A program made the translations under genes and the position numbers. Below are positions 18,292 through 29,224 of a stretch of DNA of 64,000 nt, piece by piece. Source of the DNA: an uncultured Bacteroidales bacterium (GTDB lineage: Bacteria > Bacteroidota > Bacteroidia > Bacteroidales > Salinivirgaceae); the NCBI GenBank assembly GCA_937981765.1, contig CALJOM010000009.1:62001-126000 (forward strand), read 5' to 3'. The notes under the pieces were generated by a model that saw only the letters and a list, made by a program, of their open reading frames with translations, made no database searches and was not told the DNA's origin. The stretch's first letter is position 1, and the number at the start of each line of letters is the position of its first letter.

Positions 18292-19272
18292 ATGTTAAGC
18301 CTAGAAACAACCTACGGAGGCCTGAAATTAAAAAATCCAATAATTGTTGGATCCAGTGGCCTCACCAATAGTGTGGATAAAATAGTTAATCTTGCTTCCA
18401 AGGGAGCTGGAGCTGTAATAATAAAAAGCCTTTTTGAAGAACAAATCATGTACGAAGTGAGTAAAACTCTCAACGGTGGACACAACTACCCTGAGTCGTA
18501 CGAGTACATTGCCGAATATGTTAAATCAAATAACATTAAGAACTATCTCAACCTGATAACCGAAGCTAAAAATCGGGTAGATATTCCAATAATAGCTAGT
18601 ATAAACTGCTATGAGGGGAAAAAATGGGTTGAATTTGTTAAGGAAATAGCCAAGGCAGGAGCCGATGCCATAGAAATTAACATTTATTATCTGCCGGTGG
18701 ATAAAAACAGATCATCGGCCGACTATGAAGAGGTCTATTTTACTCTTTTAGCCAAATTAAAAAAGGAAGTAAATCTGCCCATCATTTACAAGTTAGGCAA
18801 TCAGTTTACCAACCTTACAGCTGTCGCCAATCGATTAAAGGCCGATGGGGTAGCGGGAATTACACTCTTTAATCGTTTCTACGAACCTGATATTGACATA
18901 GAACGTTTGGCACTTACCAGCTCCGAAGTTTTCAGTACTCCCTCGGAACTACGACGGGTTCTTCGTTGGATAGCCATTATTCACGATAAAGTAAAAGGAC
19001 TTGAAATGTCGGCCAGTACCGGAATTCATGATTCCAAGGGCGCTATCAAGTGCTTGCTGGCTGGAGCTTCGTCGGTTCAACTTTGTTCCACCATTTATAA
19101 GAACGGGGTTGATGTTATCCCTCAGATTCTCCAAGGAATTGAGCAATGGATGGAACGCAAAAATTTCCACTCCATCAAAGATTTCAAAGGGCTTATGAGT
19201 TATCAACAAATACCCGACCCTGCTGCTTATGAACGTTCACAATTTATGAAGCATTTTTCCAATTTGGAATAA
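18292..19272 (+). CDS. Dihydroorotate dehydrogenase-like flavoprotein lacking the canonical catalytic motif
   Basis: The ATG at 18292 gives 326 residues starting LSLETTYGGLKLKNPIIVGSS. An upstream TTG at 18250 would overlap yggS and adds no conserved sequence. It has a TIM-barrel FMN fold like class 1 PyrD: KNPIIVGSSGLTNS at the start, SINCYEGKKWVEFVKEIAKAGAD in the middle, and the phosphate-binding TGIHDSKGAIKCLLAGASSVQL near the end. Where PyrD has NxSCPN with its catalytic cysteine, this protein reads INIYYLPVD. It is therefore probably not an orotate-forming enzyme. The reaction is unknown; such paralogues are widespread in Bacteroidota. Confidence 0.85.
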   Translation: MLSLETTYGGLKLKNPIIVGSSGLTNSVDKIVNLASKGAGAVIIKSLFEEQIMYEVSKTLNGGHNYPESYEYIAEYVKSNNIKNYLNLITEAKNRVDIPIIASINCYEGKKWVEFVKEIAKAGADAIEINIYYLPVDKNRSSADYEEVYFTLLAKLKKEVNLPIIYKLGNQFTNLTAVANRLKADGVAGITLFNRFYEPDIDIERLALTSSEVFSTPSELRRVLRWIAIIHDKVKGLEMSASTGIHDSKGAIKCLLAGASSVQLCSTIYKNGVDVIPQILQGIEQWMERKNFHSIKDFKGLMSYQQIPDPAAYERSQFMKHFSNLE

Positions 19273-19290
19273 TCGATAAAATCTAAGGAT

Positions 19291-19333
19291 AGAAAGAAGG
19301 CCAATCCAACGGGATGGCCTTCTTTATTTTTTT
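19291..19333. terminator. Two-way terminator between converging genes
   Basis: The stem AAAGAAGGCC...GGCCTTCTTT has an upper part ATCC/GGGAT and the loop AAC. T-rich sequence follows on the plus strand (TATTTTTTTTG) and A-rich sequence precedes it. It separates the dihydroorotate dehydrogenase-like gene (plus) from the end of the V-ATPase operon (minus). Confidence 0.82.
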
Positions 19334-19347
19334 TGCATCGTTTATTA

Positions 19348-21636
<2,289 letters not shown>

Positions 21637-21640
<4 letters not shown>

Positions 21641-22239
21641 ACGGCTTCCTCCTCCATTTGTTGACGATTTTTAACAATCTTCTGCGACGATTTGGAAAGG
21701 TTTTCCTCATCTTCCATAAATCGTTTGATTTTTGTTATTGCCTCCTGATATCCCGGAATCTGAACCTTTTCGTATAGGTTTACCTTCTGGGTGGTTTTTT
21801 TCCGGGCAAAATCGAGCAACATCATTTTCCGATAAAGAAATTCAGTCTGGATAGAAGTGGTTGCCAATTGCTCCAAAATTTTTACCCCTTCGTAAAACCA
21901 GCCGGGATTGTTAAAAATACTGAACGGTTTTATTTCAAAATCAATCTTTTCCAATACCGGGGTTTTTACTCCGGCGATCTTTTTTACCGAAAGATGCACA
22001 TCTTTAATTGCTACAAGCTCAGAATTAAACTCACCCCAGAGTTTTTGCATTTTTTCGTACGATGCAATTTGCTCACGCAAACGAGTATCGAATTTTTCGG
22101 CTTCGAGTTTTGCACGTTTAACCTCAGCCCGCAATGCCGACTCCTTGTTCTTTAAAGTAGGAAGAGCCCTCTCCCTGATGCGGAGTTGTTTCCTCATCTC
22201 CTGGAGCGAAGTCTTGTTGTATTGGAATTTAATAGCCAT
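21637..22239 (-). CDS. V-type ATP synthase subunit D (central stalk)
   Basis: The 200-residue long-helical central shaft. The N-terminal YNKTSLQEMRKQLRIRERALPTLKNK is typical of the family, and LLDFARKKTTQKVNLYEKVQIPGYQEAITKIKRFMED forms the C-terminal helix. It rotates inside the A3B3 head and couples it to the membrane ring. It lies 26 bases after subunit B and overlaps subunit I by four bases. Confidence 0.92.
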
Positions 22240-22265
22240 GGTTAAAATTTTTAGCTAACCGGTTG

Positions 22266-23591
22266 TTAGTTCTCTTTAGGCCAGTATTTATTCACCAATT
22301 CAGCTTTAATACCTACTTCGGCCGGTGTAAAATATTTTGCAAAAAGTTCCCAGCCAACATTGAGCATTTTCTCGGTATCGATATTAACATCAATGGCCAG
22401 AAGCCGTTCGGAATATTCACGGGCAAACTTTAGTGCCCGTTCGTCGTACTCGGAAAGGTCGAATCCGTTTTCCAGTTTGGTCCGGGCATTGGCTGCATCG
22501 GCGTATAAACGTACGGCGGTGTTCATAACCTGTGGATGGTCTTCGCGGGTCTTTTTACCGATAACAAGTTGCTTCAAACGAGAAAGCGAGCGGAATGGAT
22601 CAACAATAACTTTTCCGATTTCGGAATCGCGGCGAAGGAAAAGCTGTCCTTCGGTTATATATCCTGTATTATCAGGGATTGCGTGGGTGATGTCACCTCC
22701 GGAAAGGGTAGTTACGGCTATAATTGTTATTGAGCCTCCGGTTGGGAATTGTACTGCTTTTTCATAAATTTTTGCCAAATCGGAATAGAGTGAGCCTGGC
22801 ATACTATCTTTTGAAGGTATTTGGTCCATACGGTTAGATACAATACTCAATGCGTCGGCATAGAGCGTCATATCGGTAAGGAGCACCAGTACCTTTTCGT
22901 TTTTATCCACGGCAAAATACTCCGCGGCAGTTAATGCCATATCGGGAATAAGAAGGCGTTCTACCGGCGGGTCTTCGGTGGTTGAAACAAAACTTACAAT
23001 ACGGTCAAGGGCACCGGCGTTGTCGAACACGTTTTTAAAATATAGATAGTCGTCCATGGTAAGCCCCATTCCACCAAGAATAATTTTGTCGGATTTTGCT
23101 CGCAGGGCAACCATTGCCATTACTTGGTTAAATGGCTGGTCGGGGTCGGCGAAAAATGGAATTTTCTGCCCGGTTACCAAGGTGTTATTTAGGTCGATAC
23201 CGGCAATACCGGTAGCAATGAGTTCCGACGGTTGCTTACGGCGTACTGGGTTTACTGAGGGGCCTCCAATTTCTCGTTCCTCTCCGTCAACTTCCGGGCC
23301 TCCGTCGATTGGTTTCCCATAGGCGTTGAAAAATCGTCCGGCCAAATCGTCGCTAACTTTTAACACAGGGGGCTTTCCGGTGAAAATTACCTCGGCATTG
23401 GTGGGAATATTTTCAGTTCCTCCAAACACCTGCAGTGTAACACTTTTTCCATTGATTTTCACCACCTGTGCCATACGTCCGGCTACAATGGCTATTTCTT
23501 CGTATCCAACATTTTCGGCTTCTACCGTGCAGGTGGCCTTGGTGATGTTGGTTAATTTGGTGTATATTTTTTGAAAAGCTCTAGTTTCCAT
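22266..23591 (-). CDS. V-type ATP synthase subunit B (non-catalytic)
   Basis: The ATG at 23591 overlaps the end of subunit A by 11 bases and gives 441 residues. The open frame extends to a TTG at 23597, but the ATG is more likely. Subunit B lacks the P-loop of A, as expected (PFFADPDQPFNQVMAMVALRA occupies that region). ERLLIPDMALTAAEYFAVD, VLLTDMTLYADALS and the GSITIIAVTTLSGGDITHAIPDNTGYITEGQ stretch (split here only in description) are typical of V-type B subunits. Confidence 0.94.
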   Translation of the reverse strand: METRAFQKIYTKLTNITKATCTVEAENVGYEEIAIVAGRMAQVVKINGKSVTLQVFGGTENIPTNAEVIFTGKPPVLKVSDDLAGRFFNAYGKPIDGGPEVDGEEREIGGPSVNPVRRKQPSELIATGIAGIDLNNTLVTGQKIPFFADPDQPFNQVMAMVALRAKSDKIILGGMGLTMDDYLYFKNVFDNAGALDRIVSFVSTTEDPPVERLLIPDMALTAAEYFAVDKNEKVLVLLTDMTLYADALSIVSNRMDQIPSKDSMPGSLYSDLAKIYEKAVQFPTGGSITIIAVTTLSGGDITHAIPDNTGYITEGQLFLRRDSEIGKVIVDPFRSLSRLKQLVIGKKTREDHPQVMNTAVRLYADAANARTKLENGFDLSEYDERALKFAREYSERLLAIDVNIDTEKMLNVGWELFAKYFTPAEVGIKAELVNKYWPKEN

Positions 23592-25362
23592 TAGCAACCT
23601 TCCTTTCTGCCACTATGGCCGATATTTCTGATTCGTACTTTTTATATTTTTCTGAATGGAATTCGCTGTAATTCATCTGCTTGAATGCGTTAATGAGGCG
23701 TTTGAAATATGGATTCACCTCTTCAAACGATTCGAAACTAAATTCCGAACGGCAAATGTCTAATACTTTATCAACCAGTTCTTTTTGACGAACTATCGGG
23801 GTTGATGCGTCGATTTTGTCGAAGGCATCTTGCTGCAAAATTACAAAATCAACAATTTCGGATTTCCAGTAGCGTATGTGGTAATCGAGGGGAACTCCGT
23901 CGTCGCCAAGGATGTTCATTTGCTCGTATGCCTCTTTACCTCGAAGTAGAATATTCTTCAGCTCGGAAACTTTAGCAATCCAGTGCTCATCAGTACGAGT
24001 TACGATATATTCTTGCAATTCGGGATATTCGAGGTATTTTGAATAACTGTCGATTGGGTCGATTGCCGGGTAACGCTTACTGTCGGCACGTTGCTGAGAG
24101 AGAGCATAGAAACAACGTCCCACTTTTTTTGTGGATTCAGTTACCGGCTCCTTCAAGTTACCACCGGCAGGAGAAACTGTTCCGATGAAGGTAATTGAAC
24201 CGGTGCTGCCGTTTTTGAGGTAAACGAAGCCTGCGCGTGCATAGAATCCGGCAATAATTGCTGGAAGGTCCATCGGAAATGCGTCGGGACCGGGAAGTTC
24301 TTCCATTCGGTTCGACATTTCGCGTAAAGCTTGTGCCCAACGGGAGGTTGAGTCGGCAAGCAACAACACCCGAAGCCCCATATTTCGGTAATATTCAGCA
24401 ATGGTCATGGCTGTATATACCGAAGCTTCGCGAGCAGCTACAGGCATGTTTGAAGTATTAGCAATAATTGTTGTACGTTCCATTAATTTACGGCCGGTAC
24501 GTGGGTCTTCCAATTCGGGGAATTCGGTAAAGATTTCTACAACCTCGTTGGCACGCTCTCCGCAAGCTGCAACAACTACGATATCGGCCTCGGCTTGTTT
24601 TGAAATGGCGTGTTGAAGCACAGTCTTACCACTACCGAAAGGACCGGGAATAAAGCCTGTTCCTCCTTCTACAATAGGATTTAATGTATCGATGGTTCGA
24701 ACTCCCGTTTCAAGCAATTTAAACGGACGTGGTTTTTCTCTGTAAGTCTTTATGGGTACTTTTACCGGCCATTTTTGTACCATACTAACAGGAATCTCTT
24801 CGCCTGCATTGTTGATTAGTATGGCAATGGGGTCAATAATTTTGTAATTTCCTTGAGGAACTACGGTTTTTACACGATATTGGCCAGTAAACTTAAACGG
24901 AACCATAATTTTATGAGGTTGCCCGTTTTCATCAACCTGCCCAAGCCAACTTCCGGCTTCTACGATATCTCCATCCTTAGCCAGTGGTATAAACTCCCAA
25001 AGTTTGTTTTCATCCAAGGGTTCTGTATAGTCGCCTCGCTTAAGAAACACACCTTCCATTTTATCGAGGTCGTGCTGCAACCCATCGTAGTTTTTGGAAA
25101 GTATACCCGGCCCCAAAGTAACTTCGAGCATTGCCTGGGTGAAAATTACTTCGGCACCGACTTTCAGCCCGCGTGTACTTTCGAAAACCTGAATGTACGC
25201 CTTTCCATTGGCATACTTAATCACCTCCGACATTAATTGCGTACCTCCGAGCTGGATGTAGCAAATTTCGTTTTGTGCCACAGGGCCGTCTACTTCAACC
25301 ATTACCAGGTTAGAGACAATGCCTGTTACCTTGCCTCTAGTTAACGTTCTATCGTCTTTCAT
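23581..25362 (-). CDS. V-type ATP synthase subunit A (catalytic)
   Basis: The 593-residue catalytic subunit. The P-loop GPFGSGKTVLQHAISKQ is near residue 240, with the typical V-type bulge region before it (LETGVRTIDTLNPIVEGGTG). ACGERANEVVEI contains the catalytic-site GER, and LLADSTSRWAQALREMSNRM follows. The chain is shorter than archaeal A subunits only at the ends. It hydrolyses or makes ATP at the A/B interfaces. It overlaps both neighbours by 11-14 bases, which indicates tight coupling of subunit synthesis. Confidence 0.96.
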   Translation of the reverse strand: MKDDRTLTRGKVTGIVSNLVMVEVDGPVAQNEICYIQLGGTQLMSEVIKYANGKAYIQVFESTRGLKVGAEVIFTQAMLEVTLGPGILSKNYDGLQHDLDKMEGVFLKRGDYTEPLDENKLWEFIPLAKDGDIVEAGSWLGQVDENGQPHKIMVPFKFTGQYRVKTVVPQGNYKIIDPIAILINNAGEEIPVSMVQKWPVKVPIKTYREKPRPFKLLETGVRTIDTLNPIVEGGTGFIPGPFGSGKTVLQHAISKQAEADIVVVAACGERANEVVEIFTEFPELEDPRTGRKLMERTTIIANTSNMPVAAREASVYTAMTIAEYYRNMGLRVLLLADSTSRWAQALREMSNRMEELPGPDAFPMDLPAIIAGFYARAGFVYLKNGSTGSITFIGTVSPAGGNLKEPVTESTKKVGRCFYALSQQRADSKRYPAIDPIDSYSKYLEYPELQEYIVTRTDEHWIAKVSELKNILLRGKEAYEQMNILGDDGVPLDYHIRYWKSEIVDFVILQQDAFDKIDASTPIVRQKELVDKVLDICRSEFSFESFEEVNPYFKRLINAFKQMNYSEFHSEKYKKYESEISAIVAERKVANGN

Positions 25363-26185
25363 TTATTGCAAATTCTTTAGGAAATTCGTAACTGTTTTTT
25401 AGTCGTGCTATGAGTTCTTCAAATAGTTTCTGTCCAACAGCAGGGTCGAGTTTTAGCCAGCGGTCCATAATTTCGTATTTGAGAACAAACCCTAGCACAA
25501 CTTCGGTGCTAAAATAGTTGTGGGTATTAAGTTCGTCAATGTATCTCCATCGCAACTGGTCTAAATCGAACTCCTGTTCCAACAGGTTATCGGTTTCAAG
25601 TATGCTAATTATTTTTTCGATGATCGGATATTCATCTCCCAAACCAAAGTCGCGCAACGTGCTTTTTTTAAGTTGTTGGGATAATTCGTCATTTCCTAGA
25701 ATAAACTGTGATGGATTTAATTTTTGCTTCCGAACAGTAATAGCCACTCGGATATTTTGAAGTAAAAAATTAAATCTGTACCATTCACGAATAAAGCTAT
25801 TGGGAAGATTTTGCATAAAATTAAAATAGAGTTCTATCAGATTGTCTTCCCAAGATAACGATGTATTTGGCGGTGTTTCTTCGCGATAAGCCTGTACCAA
25901 TTTGTTAAGATAGCTCTCTCGAAACGATTGCTGTTTAATTTTTTCTTCGATTTCATCGGCCGAGTAATTTCCTCCCTCAATGAATGGCTTCCCGGTTTTT
26001 AAGAGAGCATTGAGAATGTTTTGATTATCATGACGAAGGAAAATACAGCGAATGAGATACAAATCGGCTGGTACAAGTTGTTCATTGGCTAGTTCCATAA
26101 ATTGTGCCCATGGCATGGGATGTTTCTTCATATCCAATGCCAGGTCGGGCAATCCTGCTACCAGATAATAGTAATTGCGCGACAT
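25349..26185 (-). CDS. DUF2764 family protein in the V-ATPase operon (likely subunit C role)
   Basis: A 278-residue protein starting MSRNYYYLVAGLPDLALD, a pattern typical of DUF2764. It takes the place normally held by subunit C between subunits E and A. It is mostly helical, with no membrane segment. A reasonable inference is that it is a diverged subunit C/d that links the central stalk to the rotor ring. It overlaps subunit E by one base and subunit A by 14. Family recognition is good; the functional role is inferred from position. Confidence 0.85.
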   Translation of the reverse strand: MSRNYYYLVAGLPDLALDMKKHPMPWAQFMELANEQLVPADLYLIRCIFLRHDNQNILNALLKTGKPFIEGGNYSADEIEEKIKQQSFRESYLNKLVQAYREETPPNTSLSWEDNLIELYFNFMQNLPNSFIREWYRFNFLLQNIRVAITVRKQKLNPSQFILGNDELSQQLKKSTLRDFGLGDEYPIIEKIISILETDNLLEQEFDLDQLRWRYIDELNTHNYFSTEVVLGFVLKYEIMDRWLKLDPAVGQKLFEELIARLKNSYEFPKEFAINERR

Positions 26186-26796
26186 TATTTATCTCCAAAT
26201 AAAAGGGTTCGTAACTTTGGTCGTGCAAAGGCTTTAAAAAGGTTTTCAAAATCTTCGTCGGTAAAGCTGATTAGGTAACGGCCATCTTTGGGGCCAATTT
26301 TGAAACCTCCTTTTATTTGGTTGCTGAATCGAAGTTCTAATCCATTATTTAAATGTTGCTGTGCCTTGGCCTGGAAAAATTTTTCGAGCTCTGATTGTTT
26401 ATCTTGCGGTAGAATTATGGTTAAATCGGCGGCTTGCGCTCCTTTAATCCACTGATTAACAGTTATTTCCAGAATTTGACGAAGAAAACTATCGTCTTTT
26501 AGAATTTCTTTGACTCCTTCGGCCGATTTTGCAGTAATAAGTTCCTGTATTTGTTGCTTAACCACATTTACAGTTTGTTTAACCGACATGTTAAGTTCCG
26601 ATTCTGTATTTTTTCGAAGTGTATTCGCCTCTTCTGTGGCCTTGGCTATTATTTCGCCCGCTTGTTTCTGTGCCGATTTTATTATGTGTTCTGCTTCGGC
26701 TTTTGCTTTGTCGAGAATGGCTTTTGCCTCTTCGTTTGCTTTATTTACCCCTTCCTGGTAGATGCGTTGGGTTAACTCCTGAAGTTTGTTTTCCAT
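26185..26796 (-). CDS. V-type ATP synthase subunit E (peripheral stalk)
   Basis: A 203-residue protein with a long N-terminal coiled coil rich in alanine, lysine and glutamate (KANEEAKAILDKAKAEAEHI, then KQAGEIIAKATEEANTLRK), and a C-terminal globular domain with GFKIGPKDGRYLISFTDEDF. This is the E-type stator stalk that holds the head still. It is the first gene of the operon. No separate subunit G or F gene is seen in the window. Confidence 0.9.
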   Translation of the reverse strand: MENKLQELTQRIYQEGVNKANEEAKAILDKAKAEAEHIIKSAQKQAGEIIAKATEEANTLRKNTESELNMSVKQTVNVVKQQIQELITAKSAEGVKEILKDDSFLRQILEITVNQWIKGAQAADLTIILPQDKQSELEKFFQAKAQQHLNNGLELRFSNQIKGGFKIGPKDGRYLISFTDEDFENLFKAFARPKLRTLLFGDK

Positions 26797-26866
26797 ATAA
26801 CGATGCTTTTGATATCGGATGATTTGTTGGTTTCTGATTATGCAATAAACTTTGTGCCATTTTGGG

Positions 26867-26897
26867 CAAATTTATAAAAAATAAGTGTGCTATTCAA
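26867..26897 (-). promoter_or_regulatory. Promoter of the V-ATPase operon
   Basis: Read on the minus strand, TTG (26895-26897), a 20-base spacer and TAAATTTG (26867-26874) match the Bacteroidota consensus. Transcription would start near 26860, leaving about 64 bases before the subunit E ATG. All seven genes probably share this promoter. Confidence 0.75.
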
Positions 26898-27027
26898 CAC
26901 AAAATGTTGTAGAATATTTTTGGGGTTACGATATGTTGATTTTTGAAACTTCCCGGTAACTACTAAAAACAATAAATTGCTGCTTCTCTGAGAAAGCATT
27001 TTGTTGAATTGTTCCATTTCCGAACCT

Positions 27028-27700
27028 CTATTTGGCGGCTTTAAAGCTTATGATAATTCCAATTTCATCGTGAATGAAATTGTCTTTCAGCTCCGCAAAT
27101 ACCCAACGGCTTCCGTAGTTTACTTTCCACTAGGGACGATTAATGGTAAACTGATTGGGGTTAACGCTGATTTCGTTGTTGTCAAAGGCTATGTTGGCGT
27201 TAAAAACTATTCTTTTGGTTATGCCTATTATGGTTAGGGTTCCCTTAACCTGGTGTGTAGTAACTATTTAGTCCTGTTGAACTTCTGGTTTAATTGGAAT
27301 TTCCTCAGCAATTTCAAAAACGCCTGTGGTAAAGGAATCTTCAGCAAAGAAGTCGGGCGATTTTCAATGACCCACTAACTTTTCTTCAAGTTCGGTTCCA
27401 GCAATATCTAATGCTCGAATAGTATTGAGATCAATAACGATTTTACCCCCTTTGATGGTTCCATTGTTTACTAAAACCACTCCCCTTTGCAGCAAAACCA
27501 TACCATGATGAGAACCTGCCGGTTTTGAACCTTTCCATTCCACTACCGATTCTCATGTACTGCGTTGTAAGTTTCTGCCTCCTGAGTTGCCGAAATTTCA
27601 AAAGCATCCCCTACCGACGCTTTATCGCCTTTGGGAACCCGCATAAAAGACCATGATAAGGGTGCAAATGCTATCAGCAATGTTAAAGCAATTTTTCCAT
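27028..27700 (-). pseudogene. Decayed YceI-family gene (several stops and frameshifts)
   Basis: Read on the minus strand, a whole YceI-like protein can be followed from an ATG at 27700 to a TAG at 27028, but it is interrupted several times. The start reads MEKL then shifts (five A where six would keep the frame) into a signal peptide (IALTLLIAFAPLSWSFM). Another shift lies before VVEWKGSKPAGSHHGMV. In-frame stops then occur: TGA after LEEKLVGH, TAA after KPEVQQD and TAG after FTINRP. The recognisable family sequence includes GGKIVIDLNTIRALDIAG, KSPDFFAEDSFTTGVFEI, VKGTLTIIGITKRIVFNAN and WKVNYGSRWVFAELKDNFIHD. YceI proteins bind isoprenoid or lipid ligands in the periplasm. At least five lesions make this a clear pseudogene. 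Confidence 0.87.
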
Positions 27701-27819
27701 ATCATGACATGTTTGTTTTAAATATGTTTTCTTTGTTTTTAGTGGCAGAAGAAACAACTAACGTCTCCTGATTGTTCGTGAATAAAAAAAAGAAGATTTT
27801 TGTTCTCCCTTTTGAATGA

Positions 27820-29148
27820 TTATAGAATATCGCTGGCTAACTCTGCGAGAGCACTCCGTTCTCCTTTCAATAGGTGAACGTGTGCAAAAAGTCCCTGGTC
27901 GCGCATCTTAGAGGTTAGATAGGATAATCCGTTTGAATGCTGATCGAGATAGGGGGTGTCTATTTGTTGGATGTCGCCGGTAAACACAATTTTTGAGCCT
28001 TCACCAGCACGGGTTATAATGGTTTTTACTTCATGAGGAGTCAAATTCTGAGCTTCATCGATAATAAAGAATACGTTGCTTAGGCTACGTCCACGGATAT
28101 AAGCCAATGGTTCGATAATCAATTGCTGATCTTTTAGCATTTGGTCAATTCTTTCCGATTGTTTACTATGCTTTTTGTTTGCAGTTTTGATTACCCCAAT
28201 GTTGTCGTATAGCGGAAGCATGTAGGGACCAATTTTTTCGCTAACATTGCCCGGTAGATATCCTAAGTCACGGTTAGAAAGTGGAATAATGGGGCGTGCC
28301 AACAAAACCTGATCGAAAAGATCGGCTTGCTCCAAAGCGGCAGCCAATGCCAGCAGGGTTTTCCCGGTTCCGGCTTTTCCGGTAATACTGATCAACGGAA
28401 TATCAGGGTTTAACAATACATCAAGAGCAAACATTTGCTCGGTATTGCGAGGCTCTATCCCATAGGCATGTTTTTTGCTAACAGGGAAAATTTTTCCTTT
28501 TTGCTTGTCGTAAAAAAGTTTATAGCCGGTATCACTCCCTTTTTGAACAACGACAATGTGTTTGTTCGAATCAAGATTTATAGGGAGCTTAAGCTCCTTT
28601 GGGTCTAAAGGCTGATGGGTATGAAATATGTTGGCAATTTTTGAAGTATCGTCGATAGTTATTGTCTCAAAACCCGAAAAAATATCCATATTGGTTACTT
28701 TATCGGTTTCGTAATCTTCGGCCTTTAACCCAATGGACTGAGCTTTTAGCCGCAGGTTGATATCTTTGGAAACAAATATCACCGGTTCCTTTCGGGTTTC
28801 TTTAACCATTTCTGCTACGGCGAGTATTTTATGGTCGGGTGTTAACTCGGTAAAATTTTTACGTAGTTGCTCGGAAGCCTGATGAAAGGGAATTACAAAA
28901 AGACGCCCCATACCTTTTCCTAGTGATACACCTTTGGTAAACATATCCTCATGACTCAGCTCACTTAAAGCGCGGGCTATTTGCCGTGCATTGAAGTTTA
29001 TCTGATCGAATCCTTTTTTAAAACGGTCGAGTTCTTCCAAAACAGGCATTGGAATAACCAGGTCGTTGTCCTGAAAATTGAAAATGGATTTGTAGTCATG
29101 AAGTAATACGTTAGTGTCGAGCACAAAAACTTTTTTTCGAGATGCCAT
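27820..29148 (-). CDS. PIN-PhoH family ATPase/ribonuclease
   Basis: A 442-residue fusion. The N-terminal PIN nuclease domain (about 1-130) starts with KVFVLDTNVLLHD, and acidic residues continue in PVLEELDRFKKG and FVSKDINLRLKA. The C-terminal PhoH ATPase domain (about 240-440) has Walker A GKAGTGKTLLALAAAL and Walker B NVFFIIDEAQNLTPHE, then IVFTGDIQQID. This PhoH2/YlaK-like arrangement is thought to be an ATP-driven RNA helicase-ribonuclease. The two domains are in one chain, with no separate antitoxin gene. It is transcribed divergently from folC. Confidence 0.9.
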   Translation of the reverse strand: MASRKKVFVLDTNVLLHDYKSIFNFQDNDLVIPMPVLEELDRFKKGFDQINFNARQIARALSELSHEDMFTKGVSLGKGMGRLFVIPFHQASEQLRKNFTELTPDHKILAVAEMVKETRKEPVIFVSKDINLRLKAQSIGLKAEDYETDKVTNMDIFSGFETITIDDTSKIANIFHTHQPLDPKELKLPINLDSNKHIVVVQKGSDTGYKLFYDKQKGKIFPVSKKHAYGIEPRNTEQMFALDVLLNPDIPLISITGKAGTGKTLLALAAALEQADLFDQVLLARPIIPLSNRDLGYLPGNVSEKIGPYMLPLYDNIGVIKTANKKHSKQSERIDQMLKDQQLIIEPLAYIRGRSLSNVFFIIDEAQNLTPHEVKTIITRAGEGSKIVFTGDIQQIDTPYLDQHSNGLSYLTSKMRDQGLFAHVHLLKGERSALAELASDIL

Positions 29149-29224
29149 AGGTTTTGATTTTTAATTTTCGTGTTTGTAAAGTTAACAATATTTTTGCCTG
29201 CGCATTCTGAAATGAAGAAAAATC

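Noticed and set aside
27001-27237. Plus-strand 78-codon frame
   Set aside because: It is the shadow of the YceI pseudogene on the minus strand.
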